Assembly (NCBI GenBank): GCA_009869945.1
Contig: WIXG01000173.1
Coordinates: 62,001 to 126,000, forward strand
Source of the DNA: Mesaphorura yosii
Taxonomy: Eukaryota > Arthropoda > Collembola > Poduromorpha > Tullbergiidae
Reading direction: 5' to 3'
Length of the DNA: 64,000 nucleotides
Shown in pieces: positions 1-13,917 of this stretch. The position numbers were made by a program, and so were the translations under genes. Position 1 is the stretch's first letter; each line of letters starts with the position of its first letter. A model generated the notes under the pieces. It was not told the origin of the DNA. It searched no databases and was given only the letters and a program-made list of their open reading frames with translations.

Positions 1-2633
<2,633 letters not shown>

Positions 2634-5600
2634 TCATTAAACTTTCTAACTAATGTTACTCGTCCTCGTCCTACCAGCATTTCGCATTTTCTTTTACTAT
2701 CATCTTTTCTTTATCGACTTTGATGAAGGAGTTTGCCTAACACAACTCGATTGACGAAATAATTAGCGGATATAAGATCAGGCATAACAGGAAATCTTCA
2801 ATAACTCAATTACCGTTTTAATATCCAGCGCGAACTGAATTTCAATATTGTATCATGAATTTCAGATTTAATTCTAATTTATCCGAAATTGGGGCCCACC
2901 TAATTCAAGCTTATCTGACTTATCTCATCTCATTTCCTACCTACGACCCAGACTCACTTCACTTAAGTTGAATTTGTACTGTGCAGTTGAGCTAGTCGAT
3001 AATACGCGGTGACAGAGGCACAACCCACTGATAAGATTCATGGAACGAAAAGACTAAACTATAAATGCACAGAAGATCAAACCTGAAAACCTGTTAACCA
3101 TGTCAGTACCTAAATGCCGATGCCGACGCTCACTGGGTTAGTAGAATTGATGATACATGAGCCTCACATGGAACAAAATTGAGAACATTGTATCCACAGA
3201 TAAGAAAGTAGGATGACATTTAAAAGTTAACGTTGGCGGTTTATTCAGACAGCAGACGCGAGCCACCACTTGAATTCACACAAATCTGTAAATCAAGCGA
3301 GCGATAAAATATTTATGAATGGGTTAATTGTTAATTCACTTTTAACTGCACCCATTTCTCTTCCCTGCACGTGTATTTACTTAGCTATGGGTATTTGCTA
3401 ATTTGTACATACAATGTCTAACAGTGAATTATGAGTGACTGTCATTTGTATAAATATAAATAAATGTAGCCTGGTCGCCTGTGCCTGTACTCATGTAAAT
3501 GTACTTGTACATGTTGCGAAATGTGAGAGTAGACTTCCGCGTCAGTGGCATTGAATTTTTCGCCATTTGAAAATTAAGCCGGTGCTTTTTAGATCAGTGT
3601 TGTAGGTTCACTTGGCTCACCTCAACAGATGATTGCAGATGATGATAATGATATGTATGCAATACAGCACGTTGCTTGCTGCATTCTAGCAATACAGCGA
3701 TGATCACTCACTCCATCACTCAAGGACTAAAGTCAATTTCACGAAATAATTTTCCGATCATTTTGCATGGCCCCAAACACTGAAAAGATTCCAGTCGAAT
3801 CTTCAGAGGAGCTGTGTCAAGTAATCATTTCACTTGGAGTCAAGACAGTCATGATTGAAGACGTGATCAGTCTGCATCACAAGGCAGATAACGAACAGCT
3901 GATACACACATTGCAGCAGCAACCCGCCAACACTGCGATGTGTTGTATACACATGTAAACTAAAAACTTGAGATGAAATTTGGTTCTTTTTGTTCAAGTT
4001 ACAGATGCAATTTGGATCTGTCCTTCATTGTCATATGTTCACAGCAAAGGTAAACACAAATGATAAATCCGTGCTGGCAGGCTCAGTCTCCAGGTTATAC
4101 CAAAATGTATACATACAAACACGGGACAGCGAGCAGATGATCCGTGGAAACACACGGATTCGCCAAGTAATCTGTTCCTGACTACAGAACGATGCAACTG
4201 TGTAGAAGTTGGGCAGGAGTATTTCTTGATAAATTCACTGATAATGATTTCTGACTAATTTTCTGGTCGAATTTATGCTGAATGCAATCAGGTGGCCTGT
4301 ATTACTCACGAATTGTGTTTCCAAATAATAATATTATTTCAATAGCAACAGTATAGTGCCAGTACTCCTCTGCCCAACTGATTGTTTGAGATCAACTCTT
4401 TCGTACGTACACTAGAGACTTGTATATCTACGTTGTGTTTATGTGCGTAGAAAAACGATGTAAATGGCCTGGCAACTACCACCCCAGCAGAGACCACCCA
4501 ACCAAGCCCCGCACTCGCTCATCGCACGTCATGCAGTTTCCCCAGTAGGCGCGAGAAGCGGTTGAGAGGGGCCGCTGCGAGTGGTCGAATCAGCTCGCCC
4601 TCCATCCCGGAGCTCCAATAGCGAGCTTCGAACCAAAGCAGCCTTGAGCACCTCACATTTTATAACATGTTCTCTGATGCAACGCAAGCATGACTCTCCT
4701 TTCTCCAGTGTTACGCTGCTCTCGCTTCTCGTTCTCGCATCTTGAGAGCGACTGATTTCACATATGACGAGGATCAACGCTGAGCTGTGCTTTCTTTTAC
4801 ATTCGCTCGCACAGTCAAGATCACAAGACTTTCGATACCGAAAAGCACAATTCCGTGTTATGTGCAAATTCATCTCTCCCACTGCACCGTGCAGCCTTTG
4901 CCCTGTTTGCCTATCAAAGATCATTGCTTGTGTATGGTCCAGTTCCAAAATACAAAAGGAAGTGAAAAGCGAAAAACAACGCCGAGCTAAAAGCTGAATA
5001 ACTTGGCGAGTGCGAGTCTAGACCAGACCAAACCAAACAAGATACGCTTCCTATAAATTCTATGAAATAAAATGAACCCAACAGCGGACCTGGCACACGA
5101 GACGCAGACAGACCTTAAACTCATTAACACGATGCGGTGCGAAATGCGATGCCAACAAATGAACGAAAGCTGAATGGCTGCGACCGAGACTTTTGCATTT
5201 TGCATGGGCTTTCCGATAGACATTGTGTGTGGGTCGCTCTGTTGAGACTAGACACTAGACGTCTGACGACCAATTTCTATTGTAGACGCACGCATACAGA
5301 CAGGATTAGGACAAAAATAGAGAACGCTAAACGCTCTTTGAAATGGAGAGAGTATTGACCGTAGTCTGTAGACAAAATGACCCAAAGCTAAAAGCAAAGA
5401 CGCAACAACTTCAGAGTTGAACATAATAGTCTCTTAATCCCTAATCAATCAAGACACAAGTGAATCAGGCCAATCTCTCGTGATCTCTGATCGATTCGTG
5501 GTCTAATTTATAATTTATTAGCACATTGCATTTTATAATCCATAAAGGAGTGCAATTTCACTGAGCAGCAATCAAGGCAGACTGCATAGCACACTGCAAG

Positions 5601-8600
5601 ATCCAAACGAGGAAAAGTAAAGAATTACATCTGAGATTGTGGAGTATGCGAATAGCAAATTGCAAGGTCAACAATAGACTGCCACCGCCACTGCATAGCT
5701 TTATTACACTCAGCAGCAGCCCATCTCAATCTCAGCTTGTTGATCGGTCGCATCTCGCCCAACAGGTTTCCACCTACACAACAAAAGAGACGCTACCATG
5801 CTAAACGCTAATGGCTAATCCTTTATCCACACAAAAAGTGATACCTGCACCTCCACAACAGTGAAGGCTTGGCTTGTAATAATGCTCGCCTCAGCTTCTT
5901 ATAAATACTATGGAGACAAAAGAATAAGACAGGTAAAACTGCACTGCATAATAGGTCGTCGAACCCAGGTGGCTGGTCCTGACGACGTGGCGTCGTTCTC
6001 TTGCAAAGCATCGCGTCCGCGTCCTCGCTCGCGTCGCACTCGTGAAATTGAGCATGCAAAATGCAAGAGTCCGAATCGTCTTGTACTATTTTGCCTATTT
6101 TTTGGAGGCAATTTCGATTTGCATGAATTCATTGCGATTGTGCGACTGAGCAGAGAATTTCCTTATTGAAAATCGATCGAAAATTCAATTCGATTTTCGA
6201 TGGTCCGTAATTAATTGGAACAAGAAACCGAATTTCGTGCCTCGAGCGTGCAACTTGACCGATGTATCGACTATCGACGTAAATTCGCGAATCACTGGCT
6301 ACAATTTTCTCATGATTTACTGGCTCTGCGCAGTGCTTGTCTCAGCTCAAAGATGCAGCTCTCAGCTCGCTCACGTTGCAAAAAGTATAGAATGCGCCCA
6401 TGCGTCGCGTTTCTGCATCGTACTGCACGATTTGCACCACATAACTTGTAAAGACAATCATATCAAGCATGAAATGAATGTCATTCATTTTCATTCATTC
6501 ATTTGCACTGCAACACTACAGCTTTAAGCTCATTGCTCCTCGCATTGCACTTTGCACTGAACACTGAACTACCTCAATCTGCTTTACAAATATTTTCGCA
6601 ATGAAATGAGAACAGAACAAGTTAGTCAGCAAAGTGGAATTGCAAGAATTCAGGATCAAACGATTCTCTTTTCTGCGTCTGCACTGCGAATTTATGATGC
6701 TCTCTCACGCTGATCATTTTGCCTTTTGCGTGTTGAAAGGAATTAGTGTCCATAGATTCGAGACGGCATGCGGAATGTTACGCAATGATTTGAGCCAAAT
6801 ATGGACATGCTGGCAAATTATTACAAAATGGAAAAACTTAACAGATGATGGGCGAAGGTGCGAAAGCGAGGGAGGATTTGAAAATATTTTTCCTCGCCCA
6901 GGTGCAGGCCGCCAGGCTCTGTCCGATGTCTATCTCTAATGCTATCAAATTATGACGCTTCCTGTCGTTAAACGATAATGCATTCAAACTAATTCATATC
7001 CATGCTGGTTGGGTTTTGGATATATTTTTACGATTATGCGTATGCCTTTGCCTTTGATACTTTGCTGCCTTGCTGCTGATGAAAAATGCTGATGTTGGCC
7101 CTGAAGTGGTAAGTGGTTCAATGAAATCATAAACTTTTTATCTCATTATCGACTCCAAAGCTTCAGAGGAGACCAGCGTCCGCAACGCACCACGAGCGAG
7201 CATATTTATGAGTCTACTCTAAACAGTAAACTGAGTCAAGTTCAAAAGCCTGGTCTGAAGTCTGCATTTTGCAAATCTTACTGGCGCCAGGCCACCAACA
7301 ATCAATCCATGCTGCTGATACTGCTTTGAGGGAGGGGATCATTCATCAGTTTGCAATTTCGCAAATAAAGCGTCGTTAATGAAATGAAGTGGTTGTGCTT
7401 TACAGGAACACTCAAATTGCGTCAGCATGTGATAACGTAACAAAAACAATGATAATTTCTCGGAACACAGCCTGCATGAATGAAGCATGGTGATTCACTT
7501 AACTGTAGCTCATGGACCTCGTCAAATGCACGCGTAATTACTAATTAGGTAACCGAAAGCCTGAAATTTCTGGTGCCAATGATCATGCTCAATGCAACGG
7601 AGCCAGGACAGCGGGACAGTACCTCATTTCGATTTTTGTACTTCTTGAACCAAGTAATTAAAATCGAATTATGCTTGACAGTTTGTGTCTGACAAACACC
7701 ACGTGCGTCCTTCAAATGAATGAACGATGAAGTAATACCAAGTAAATGCACCGGTATTTAGCAGTGCGGCCTTCCTTGTCAATCTTTTCCCACAAATCCT
7801 CATTATTACACACTTTTCCTATTCCTAATTCATGGCCTATTTATTATTTACTTGCTCAAGTGTTAAGAATCTCAGCAATTCGAAAACCTTCAGGTGGAAA
7901 CTTTCAATGGGTTGACCCTAGAAACTGAAGAATATTTCTCCAAGGCAAGCAGCAATTGCCAATTACCGAATCACCTACCTACGAGCCCAGCCGGCATTCC
8001 CATCATGAGTCATGACGTAGAAATGCGGCGTGCGTTTCTCGGCTTATTTTGCCCATTCTGCCAACATGCAGCTAGTTAATCATAAATGTGTCAAAAATTC
8101 CACGAATTACTGACCAGACGCAAGAAAACCCATAAATCTTGCTCAATTTAATCGAGAAATGCAATAAATGATTGATGCACCGCAGCGAAATTGGAGGGAA
8201 AGATCTTGCCCCTTGGCTGTGCATTTAAAACATACGGCGCATACGAGCGCTCAACAACACACGCTGATGCTACCAAGAGATGCGAATTTGAGTAAGTCAG
8301 TCGATGGTTTTTTTTTATTGCCAACTGCAATTTCAGCCACAAAACTCACGAAATTACTGCCAAATTCGAATGGCTACCGCTAATCTATGCAATTTAGGTG
8401 AACAGTGATCCATTTACCTTGAAGTCTGAGTTTCCAAGATCCTAAGATTTAGCTTTAATCCAATCTTCTGTTTTCATCACTCCTTGCTACACAATTCCAC
8501 AATTTACGCGGTAGGAAAGATGACAGACGGAAGGAATTAACCTTTTCGCACTTCCGACGCTGAAGGGAGTCCACAATTAACTATTTGCAGTATCTTGTCG

Positions 8601-9049
8601 TCAGTTGTGCTTGGATTCACCGAAATGCTCGCTTTGCCAATGTAATTCGCCACCATCACTTCACTGCTGCCTTTCCCACTGCAGTTAATTCACTCATTCG
8701 TTGGCCCGTGCTGCTGCAGAATCACTGATTAGATGTAGGTTATCAGTTAGTTGGTCGAAGAATTAACAGACTTGGTGATAATGATGATGACTTATGTTGT
8801 TGCTTCCTTCCTTCCGTTCTGCCTCCTTCCTCTACGTACGAGAAGTAAATGATGAAAAAATTAAACGCTATGGGAAGGCAATGGGCATAGGCTATAGGAT
8901 GATGCACAATAGTGTATTATGATGCCGTCTGGCCTCGACTATACTCTATAGCCAAGCCAGCACAGCTCTAACAACGCTACGCTGCTATGCTCGAGGTTCA
9001 AGTTGTTTATGTGATGATGATGCGATATGATGCGACGGGGAGACGAATT

Positions 9050-9081
9050 CGAATGTCGACGAAGCTCGTCGTCGACATTCG
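9050..9081. repeat. Perfect 13-bp-stem hairpin upstream of TMEM50
   Basis: CGAATGTCGACGA (9050-9062) is followed by a 6-base loop and its exact reverse complement (9069-9081), about 410 bases upstream of the TMEM50 start codon. It abuts the short tandem repeats that follow. It could be a protein-binding palindrome or a structured RNA element; no function is assigned. Confidence 0.8.
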
Positions 9082-9116
9082 TACTCGTACTCGTACTCGT
9101 CTCACAGCAGCAGCAG
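9081..9116. repeat. Short tandem repeats (GTACTC)3 and (CAG)4
   Basis: GTACTC is repeated three times at 9081-9100, followed within a few bases by four CAG units at 9105-9116. These are ordinary microsatellites directly beside a perfect hairpin. Confidence 0.85.
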
Positions 9117-9489
9117 CAAAGATGATGTTACAAGCCAAAGCCAAGTCTTGCAGTTTTTTACACATGGCGGCGCGCTCCAATGCTGCTGCTATGCTGGATG
9201 GTGCATTTGCCTTTCAATTCACTTCGAGACGCCTGTCCAACGCCGCGCCATCTCGACAGGTCAACTGTCATGGTTGCCATTTGAACCATATGAGGGCGCG
9301 TTGTGCTGCTGCAACTCGCTCGCTCGAATGTCCTTTCTTTTGTGGTTGAATCATTCATTCTATGAATTGAATTCTGTCCGAGTTCATTGAAGTTGCGAAT
9401 TTTTGTTTATTTGACTGCAGTGCAGTGACAGTGTGATTGCGATTTTTGCAAAATTCTTAATAACATCCAGCTGCACAAAAATTGCAAAG

Positions 9490-9978
9490 ATGGGCAACCT
9501 TTTACAACGCCTCAACTGTGAATACCCAACTACGCTCATGGAAAATGCCCATCGTAACACATTTTCAGCTATCATCGCAGCCTTTCTCTTCTTCACGGGC
9601 TGGTGGATCATTCTGGACGTGGCAGCAGCCAATTACAGCAGTCATAATTTCTCAAATGGGTATTACATTTGTGGGGTGCTTGGATCAATCGCGTTCTTCA
9701 TGGTGAATTCAGTTACCAACGCGCAGGTGAGAGACGATGGATTCAACACTGATGGCTGTCTCGGTCCACGCTCAGTCAAGATGTGGCTGTTCATCGGATT
9801 CGTGCTTGGATTCTCGTCACTGATCTCCGCCATCTGGATTCTATTCGGGCATTATCTGTTTGGGCCTGTCGACACTCGACCTACATCCTGGCCAGGAATT
9901 GCTCTGCTCCTCCAAAACTTTATGATCTTTCTCAGCACATTTGTGTATAAGCTGGGGCGCTCCGAAGAGTTGTGGTGA
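9490..9978 (+). CDS. TMEM50A/B-family four-helix membrane protein, intronless
   Basis: 162 residues, close to the usual length of TMEM50 proteins (about 157). Diagnostic segments: FFTGWWIILD in the first helix, CGVLGSIAFFMVNSVTNAQVR, MWLFIGFVLGF, ISAIWILFGHYLFG, and the C-terminal end YKLGRSEELW. Four hydrophobic segments lie at about residues 24-46, 59-76, 97-121 and 134-152. The family sits in the ER/endosomal membrane and its biochemical role is poorly known. I chose the ATG at 9490 (MGNLLQRLNC) because it matches the family N-terminus; an in-frame ATG at 9433 would add 19 poorly hydrophilic residues that I take as 5' UTR. The whole coding region is one exon, whereas family members usually have introns. 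A TTTGACTGCAG at about 9410-9420 could be the acceptor of a 5' UTR intron. Confidence 0.95.
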   Translation: MGNLLQRLNCEYPTTLMENAHRNTFSAIIAAFLFFTGWWIILDVAAANYSSHNFSNGYYICGVLGSIAFFMVNSVTNAQVRDDGFNTDGCLGPRSVKMWLFIGFVLGFSSLISAIWILFGHYLFGPVDTRPTSWPGIALLLQNFMIFLSTFVYKLGRSEELW

Positions 9979-10736
9979 TCTTCTTCATGGAAAATGACGT
10001 ACCAGACTACTTACATTTCGTAAGCATTAGCAACCTTCCTCTTGAATTAGAATGATTCCATTCGGTAATACAGCCTTCTTTGTTTTTTGGTAGGCTTGGG
10101 AGCTTGGACTGAAAAATTCGGAATTCAAGAATTGAATCTGTATGCAAAATAAATTGCGGGTCTTCACTATTGAATGGATTTTGTTACTTGTTTTTATTGT
10201 TCGCAAATCAACCATACGCTTAAGGCTTAAGTAAGCTGCAAGATCTGAGTTAATTATGTCGTAGTCAGCCTTAGTCCTAGGATGTTAACCTTCAAAAGGA
10301 ATCAAGACGTCTGCGATTAATTTATGTACCGCATTTTAGTTATGTCCTCGTCTTCACGCGTGCCAGAGCTAATAAATTGACGATTCTCGGTATCTTGATG
10401 TAGTAAGATTCTGAGCATTTTTCCAGACTCATCAGCACTTCACCTCATGGCTTATGGTGTTTGTTTTTTCGAGCAGAGTGATTCAGCGATTGAAGTTTCT
10501 AAATATAATATCCATCCACCACTGCATTGCTCACGAGGGTTTCCATCGCGTCTTCATCTTCTGCGGAAGTGGAATGCAGGCAGGCTCGCACGCAAGACGA
10601 GACGATGAAGATGAAGTCACGACAAATCTCAAATCTGCAAAAGCACTAAATTTGTTGCCACTTCTGAACAGCTTGCGTCAGTTTCAAAGAGTTGGGCTGA
10701 GAGTGTGAACGAGTCTATTTTCGGCATCTGGAAATC
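9979..10736. other. TMEM50 3' UTR and promoter of the next gene
   Basis: Holds the TMEM50 3' UTR (to about 10170) and then about 560 bases before the next start codon. A TCAGT initiator-like word lies at about 10678 (GCGTCAGTTTC), 60 bases before the ATG at 10737. I see no further coding signal. Confidence 0.5.
10148..10153 (+). terminator. AATAAA poly(A) signal, TMEM50
   Basis: Canonical AATAAA about 170 bases after the TMEM50 stop codon and on its strand, followed by TTG-rich sequence. It is the first such signal after the gene. Confidence 0.6.
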
Positions 10737-11870
10737 ATGAGGACGGAAGTGAACATCGGAATTGTTTTAACATTGCTGTGCAAAAGCATACTCAGTACAA
10801 ATACCGGGCCTGGGCCCGACTTCCGGGACGAAATCCAAACGTACAATTTTGACAAGCCGTGTCATACTTTGTCTGATTGTGTATTTCGGCTGGATCACTT
10901 GTCAACCTACAATGAAGTGTACCTGGAGTGCTCACCCAACGGCTACTGTTCCTGTGCCCCGCTGCGACAAATCGCGGACGTCGCAGTCTGGAACCTGATT
11001 TGGGACACCGCGTCGCAATTGTGCACGATTGGGGAGTATGGTCCGTGTGGAGATAAGGACGAGCTGCAAATTGAGTGCCAGGCAGGACTTTTGTGCATGG
11101 AAAGCAGATGTAGGAATCCACGGAAGCTCAATTCTATCCAAGAGCACATGTTCTGCTTCGGCGATATTGATTGTGCTAAACACCTGAAATGCATCCCGAC
11201 GGGGTTCGAGTATCAGGAAATCAAAACCTGTGAATCGGTATCGGTGTCAACTCAGGAGGGCCACCAAATCTTTCTCGAACAGGACGCGGACTCAGCAGAA
11301 GAATTTCCAGAGCCAGGCGTGCACGAAGTCAAGCCGACCGTCTTCCAAAATACCAGCGTGACGTATGTCACTTCGAAGCCAGTTTACACTCAAACAAACG
11401 TGCATATCACAAAAACGTACCAAATTCAACCGGAATGGCCCCACGCAAGTTCAGGTCCAGCCTCACGAGGCGAGGCAAGTTCAACAGGCACGGCCACCAA
11501 CAAGCGGTCCTTCGTGAAAGATTCACACGGAAGAGGTCAGCCACCATCACACACTCCGCGGACGAGTGAACCCGAGGAGCTGGTGTTGACCGGACGAAAC
11601 AGCAAAGACGGCAGTGAACCGGCGGAGGCACAAGTTCAAGGCACATTGTCAACGACCACAGCTACAAGAGAAAGAGACTTTGATCCCGTGCGGAAGGATT
11701 CGTCATTCAGGGCAGCTTCCGACCACACGGATCCAGATTCGGATTCAGAATGGAGGAATCAACCAACCTCGTATAGAACGACGACTATACTAACCTCGAG
11801 AAGGAACTCTACCCCGAATATGGTCTCTTCAGCATTTCTTATGCTTGCTGCAATGTTTTTCCACGCTTAA
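10737..11870 (+). CDS. Secreted cysteine-rich protein with Ser/Thr-rich stalk, probably GPI-anchored; function unknown
   Basis: 377 residues in a single exon. Residues 1-21 form a signal peptide (hydrophobic IGIVLTLLCKSIL). Residues 42-165 carry 14 cysteines, at 42, 48, 65, 71, 73, 96, 104, 114, 120, 125, 140, 146, 152 and 165, in a spacing reminiscent of EB-type or other small invertebrate disulfide modules (for example CTIGEYGPCG, then CQAGLLCMESRC). Residues 170-355 are low-complexity, rich in Ser, Thr, Pro, Glu and Arg, like a mucin-type stalk. The C-terminus has a small polar stretch then a hydrophobic end (SSAFLMLAAMFF), as in GPI-anchor signals. It would therefore act at the cell surface. 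I do not recognise a named orthologue. It is the first good ATG after an initiator-like TCAGT, and codon use is evenly coding throughout, so the gene is very likely real. Confidence 0.85.
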   Translation: MRTEVNIGIVLTLLCKSILSTNTGPGPDFRDEIQTYNFDKPCHTLSDCVFRLDHLSTYNEVYLECSPNGYCSCAPLRQIADVAVWNLIWDTASQLCTIGEYGPCGDKDELQIECQAGLLCMESRCRNPRKLNSIQEHMFCFGDIDCAKHLKCIPTGFEYQEIKTCESVSVSTQEGHQIFLEQDADSAEEFPEPGVHEVKPTVFQNTSVTYVTSKPVYTQTNVHITKTYQIQPEWPHASSGPASRGEASSTGTATNKRSFVKDSHGRGQPPSHTPRTSEPEELVLTGRNSKDGSEPAEAQVQGTLSTTTATRERDFDPVRKDSSFRAASDHTDPDSDSEWRNQPTSYRTTTILTSRRNSTPNMVSSAFLMLAAMFFHA

Positions 11871-13350
11871 CCTGAATCTCGAATTGCTTCCGCTGTTGCT
11901 CATTCAGTATTAAAGACAGACACGGGGTAAAATTCATTACGGCTGATGAATCATAATTATCGTTTAATTAAAATTACTTTGGCTTGTTTACAAGTTAAAA
12001 CTTTGTAAGTTCATTAAGTACTTAAAGATTATGCAAACACCGGGACACTTACGACTTATGTACGTAAAATAAATTAAAATCATCCAAAAGGTTCAGATGC
12101 TGATGGTATGAGTCCACTTTGCAACTTGCAGAGTGGAGGTTGAAATTAAATACGATTGAGTGCATACGAATTATAAGGAACATTCATGTAAATCGTAAAT
12201 GTAATCAATAAATTAGGGATACAGCTAGAATCTTTTACAACTACGAACTGCACTACGAAGAATTTCTAAGAGCTATCGGGTATCGGGAGCGGAATGTGCC
12301 AATTAGTCACTCAAGGGGTTCAATTAAGAAATACTTGACAGTAATTACATACAATTAGGTAAGAAATTAATCTTTACTCAACATCGTAGCTTAGTTAGGG
12401 TAAAGGTAAATTGTAAATTCTTTGGTATGGAACTTGTGTCCTTACTTAGGATCAAGCAGATATGTAAACTACAACAACATGTGAAATGTATGATTTACCG
12501 CGTGGAAGTGGAATAAATAGCCTTAAAATAGTACCATGCTCATTTGCTCGTGCTGCAGAAGAATAAAACTTCCTGTTCCTGTTCACGTTCGCAGTGATTT
12601 GCATTTGGAATTTCGCACTCGTACAAAAATGACAAAAACTATTCGACATTCTCGCCAAGACAAACAAAATTACTCGCGAGACTATTCACTTCCTATTGTC
12701 CCTGTCTTTTCTTCGAATTTCGAATTGCTTTTGGATTCCCGTAACTCTCTGGCTTCCTACTGCCGAAACAATCAAACCTTTGTCCATCTGCTTAAAATAA
12801 TGGAACAAAATTCTTATTCTTCGACCCACGCGGCCAACGGTAAAATTTTTACGCAAGAAAACATTGACTTTCCAGCCCAAAGAATAAAATACTGACATTT
12901 TCCCGTAATCGCAAAATAAAATAGGAATGTTTTGGAATGTCGAATACAAACTCAAGTAACAAAAACATCACAGAAGCTTTTAGATTCTTCCTGTGGACGT
13001 CTCACAAGATTCATGCAATGTAATTCAATAATCCAATAACAATTTAATACTTAATTACATTCTTAGCCTGATATGAGCCACACAGGTTTATGATATTCAA
13101 TACTCGTCCGCGAGTTTTCACAATGTTACATCAAATTACGCTAAAACGCGAGTCAATTTTCGAGCCAACTACTGCTAATGTGTGCTAAAATGCTAAATTA
13201 CGCGCTAAAACAATAAACAAGTCAAAACAGTAAACAGCACAGCAGACATTACATTAAACATTAACAATTACACTCTTGTATGCATTACGCACATTCATGA
13301 TTGCAAGAAATATAAACAAAGTGTGTGTGTTTTGTTTACGCTACACGAAT
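11871..13350. other. Tail-to-tail spacer with the 3' UTRs of two convergent genes
   Basis: Between the cysteine-rich gene (plus) and trachealess (minus). The left part should be the 3' UTR of the former, the right part that of trh. On the minus strand an ATTAAA signal lies at 13048-13043, about 300 bases after the trh stop. The open frames at 12452-12955 look like chance ORFs. Confidence 0.5.
12068..12073 (+). terminator. AATAAA poly(A) signal for the cysteine-rich gene
   Basis: AATAAA about 200 bases downstream of the stop codon at 11870; a second copy lies at 12207-12212 and an ATTAAA at 11909. Which one is used cannot be told. Confidence 0.5.
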
Positions 13351-13917
13351 TTAGGACGTTGTGGAGTACCAGTTGGTGCTTTTAAGTGGGTCACCGTATG
13401 GAGAAGGTTTGCCTGGATGATACAAGTGGAAGCTGGTATGCGGTGGAGGATAAAACTGCGACTGGCTGTGGTCCGCCAGCGGCGTGCCGTACTGCGACTC
13501 TATCGAGGAGTGTGGGTGATAGCCGTAAACTTGGGGTTTCAATGGTAAAGGTTGTGCAGGCGAGTCCAAGTATGACTGCGGAGGTCGAAATGAGGTTGAC
13601 GTGGTTGCAGGAGTCGCAGATTCCCCATACCCGTTGCTTGTCTCGCCATTCGTAGCTGAGTATGAGGCGGATTTTTCTCTGGGAGATACTGAAGCCGGTG
13701 GTGTCATTGCGGGTTGGTAATCATAACTCGAATATGGTACAATTGCTGAAAAATCGTTTGCGGATTTTTGGTGTGAGTGAGAACTCAGCATGAACTGAGA
13801 ATCTGCAATGTAGTTGTCTGAACCAGGAGGTGTTGGTAACGCTGATTGAACGGTGGACATGTCCGGGTAGTAGGAATTACCACCACGAGCAGCTACGACG
13901 GCTGCCGCCGCTGCGGC
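13351..13917 (-). CDS. trh: trh terminal coding exon
   Basis: 188 codons and stop TAA (13353-13351). Begins with an alanine run, then [56 protein letters not shown] and the end NWYSTTS, matching the tail motifs of insect Trh. Acceptor AATTTCAG|GCC. Confidence 0.95.
   Translation of the reverse strand, partial: AAAAAAVVAARGGNSYYPDMSTVQSALPTPPGSDNYIADSQFMLSSHSHQKSANDFSAIVPYSSYDYQPAMTPPASVSPREKSASYSATNGETSNGYGESATPATTSTSFRPPQSYLDSPAQPLPLKPQVYGYHPHSSIESQYGTPLADHSQSQFYPPPHTSFHLYHPGKPSPYGDPLKSTNWYSTTS

Noticed and set aside
3767-3958. 63-codon open frame with fairly balanced codon use
   Set aside because: Looks mildly coding but has no homology, no clear promoter and no supporting neighbour; kept only as a remark.
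4529-4948. 139-codon open frame, minus strand, upstream of mnb
   Set aside because: Lies in a GC-richer, promoter-like zone where stop codons are rarer; no domain and no splice link to mnb seen.
12452-12955. Overlapping open frames on both strands between the cysteine-rich gene and trh
   Set aside because: Lie in expected 3' UTR/spacer sequence; no homology.
13386-13655. Plus-strand open frames opposite the last trh exon
   Set aside because: Antisense shadows of a conserved coding exon.
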